Positions 5,867 through 6,151 of a stretch of 6,151 nucleotides of DNA are shown one piece after another (within the stretch, counting starts at the first letter, position 1; each line of letters opens with the position of its first letter). The notes below the pieces were generated by a model. That model saw only the letters and a list, made by a program, of their open reading frames with translations. It did no database searches and was not told where the DNA came from. A program made the position numbers and the translations under genes. Source of the DNA: JABJPE01 sp036340215 (lineage in GTDB: Bacteria > Pseudomonadota > Gammaproteobacteria > Comchoanobacterales > Comchoanobacteraceae); contig JAYYZF010000083.1 of NCBI GenBank assembly GCA_036340215.1, positions 1 to 6,151 on the forward strand, written 5' to 3'.

Positions 5867-6151
5867 ATGCAGGGAGCATTTTTCAGGTTTTTAACAAGTA
5901 AACTACTTTTACTTTTTGTTATATTATTTGCTAGTAATTCATACGCAACATCTGAAGAAAAAGAGCCTTACACAAATAAATATGAAGAGATAAACGAAAT
6001 AATTGGTAAAAATTCTTTTCCCGTAGATCACACTATACAAACAAAAAAATTTATCGACAATCCCTTAATCTCGTACGACAATAGCATTAAAATAAATGAA
6101 GAAATGATATCTGAAGAGCACGATCAGTTCATAAAAATAACAAATAGTACT
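5867..6151 (+). CDS. Exported protein with signal peptide, N-terminal part (cut by right window edge)
   Basis: The frame opens at an ATG at 5867 and remains open to the window end, giving 95 codons with no stop. An in-frame TAG at 5849-5851 excludes any earlier ATG, and GGA (5858-5860) six bases upstream is a modest ribosome-binding site. The N-terminus is a textbook Sec signal peptide: R7 and K12 form the basic part, residues 13-22 (LLLLFVILFA) the hydrophobic core, and SNSYA (23-27) fits signal peptidase I cleavage after Ala27 (S at -3, A at -1). There is no lipobox Cys. The visible mature part (28-95) is hydrophilic, rich in E, K, N and I, with no motif I recognise. It is probably periplasmic or an outer-membrane or secreted protein; the family is unknown. 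It lies 113 bases after ankyrin gene 3 and seems to have its own promoter. Confidence 0.72.
   Translation, partial: MQGAFFRFLTSKLLLLFVILFASNSYATSEEKEPYTNKYEEINEIIGKNSFPVDHTIQTKKFIDNPLISYDNSIKINEEMISEEHDQFIKITNST

Overview
This is a low-G+C window (about 30% by rough eye count). It is dominated by three consecutive plus-strand genes for large ankyrin-repeat proteins. Strong AT bias, homopolymeric A tracts and dense ankyrin genes are typical of host-associated alphaproteobacteria of the order Rickettsiales and similar intracellular symbionts. That placement rests on composition and gene content only. No rRNA, tRNA or housekeeping gene is present to confirm it.

Layout: (1) 1-274, minus strand: the N-terminal 91 codons of an unrecognised gene that runs off the left edge. 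(2) 275-371: a short divergent intergenic region with a candidate promoter for the leftward gene. (3) 372-1721: ankyrin protein 1 (449 aa from TTG, 433 aa from ATG), with a two-helix membrane hairpin between two ankyrin blocks. (4) 1722-1900: a 179-base gap with a weak promoter candidate, a small hairpin followed by seven T, and a good ribosome-binding site. (5) 1901-3775: ankyrin protein 2 (624 aa), about 12 repeats, then a membrane hairpin and a hydrophilic tail. (6) 3776-3830: a 55-base gap with two overlapping AT-rich palindromes. (7) 3831-5753: ankyrin protein 3 (640 aa), about 15 repeats and no membrane segment. (8) 5754-5866: a gap with an inverted repeat over the stop codon of ankyrin protein 3 and a promoter candidate. 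(9) 5867-6151: the first 95 codons of an exported protein with a clear signal peptide, cut by the right edge.

The most notable feature is that ankyrin proteins 1 and 2 share a 77-residue module. It consists of the last ankyrin repeat, a GKKF-basic linker and two hydrophobic helices, with identical spacing from PLDLA to GKKF and from GKKF to an I/V-H pair. The module is internal in protein 1 and near the C-terminus in protein 2, so the two genes look like diverged, rearranged duplicates. A bilobed hydrophobic hairpin flanked by cytosol-facing repeats is what one would expect of a membrane-anchored scaffold, either in the bacterial inner membrane or, if the proteins are secreted, in a host membrane. 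The third protein is soluble and probably co-transcribed with the second. Target, secretion route and function cannot be read from the sequence. No catalytic domain, mobile element, CRISPR array or RNA gene was found.
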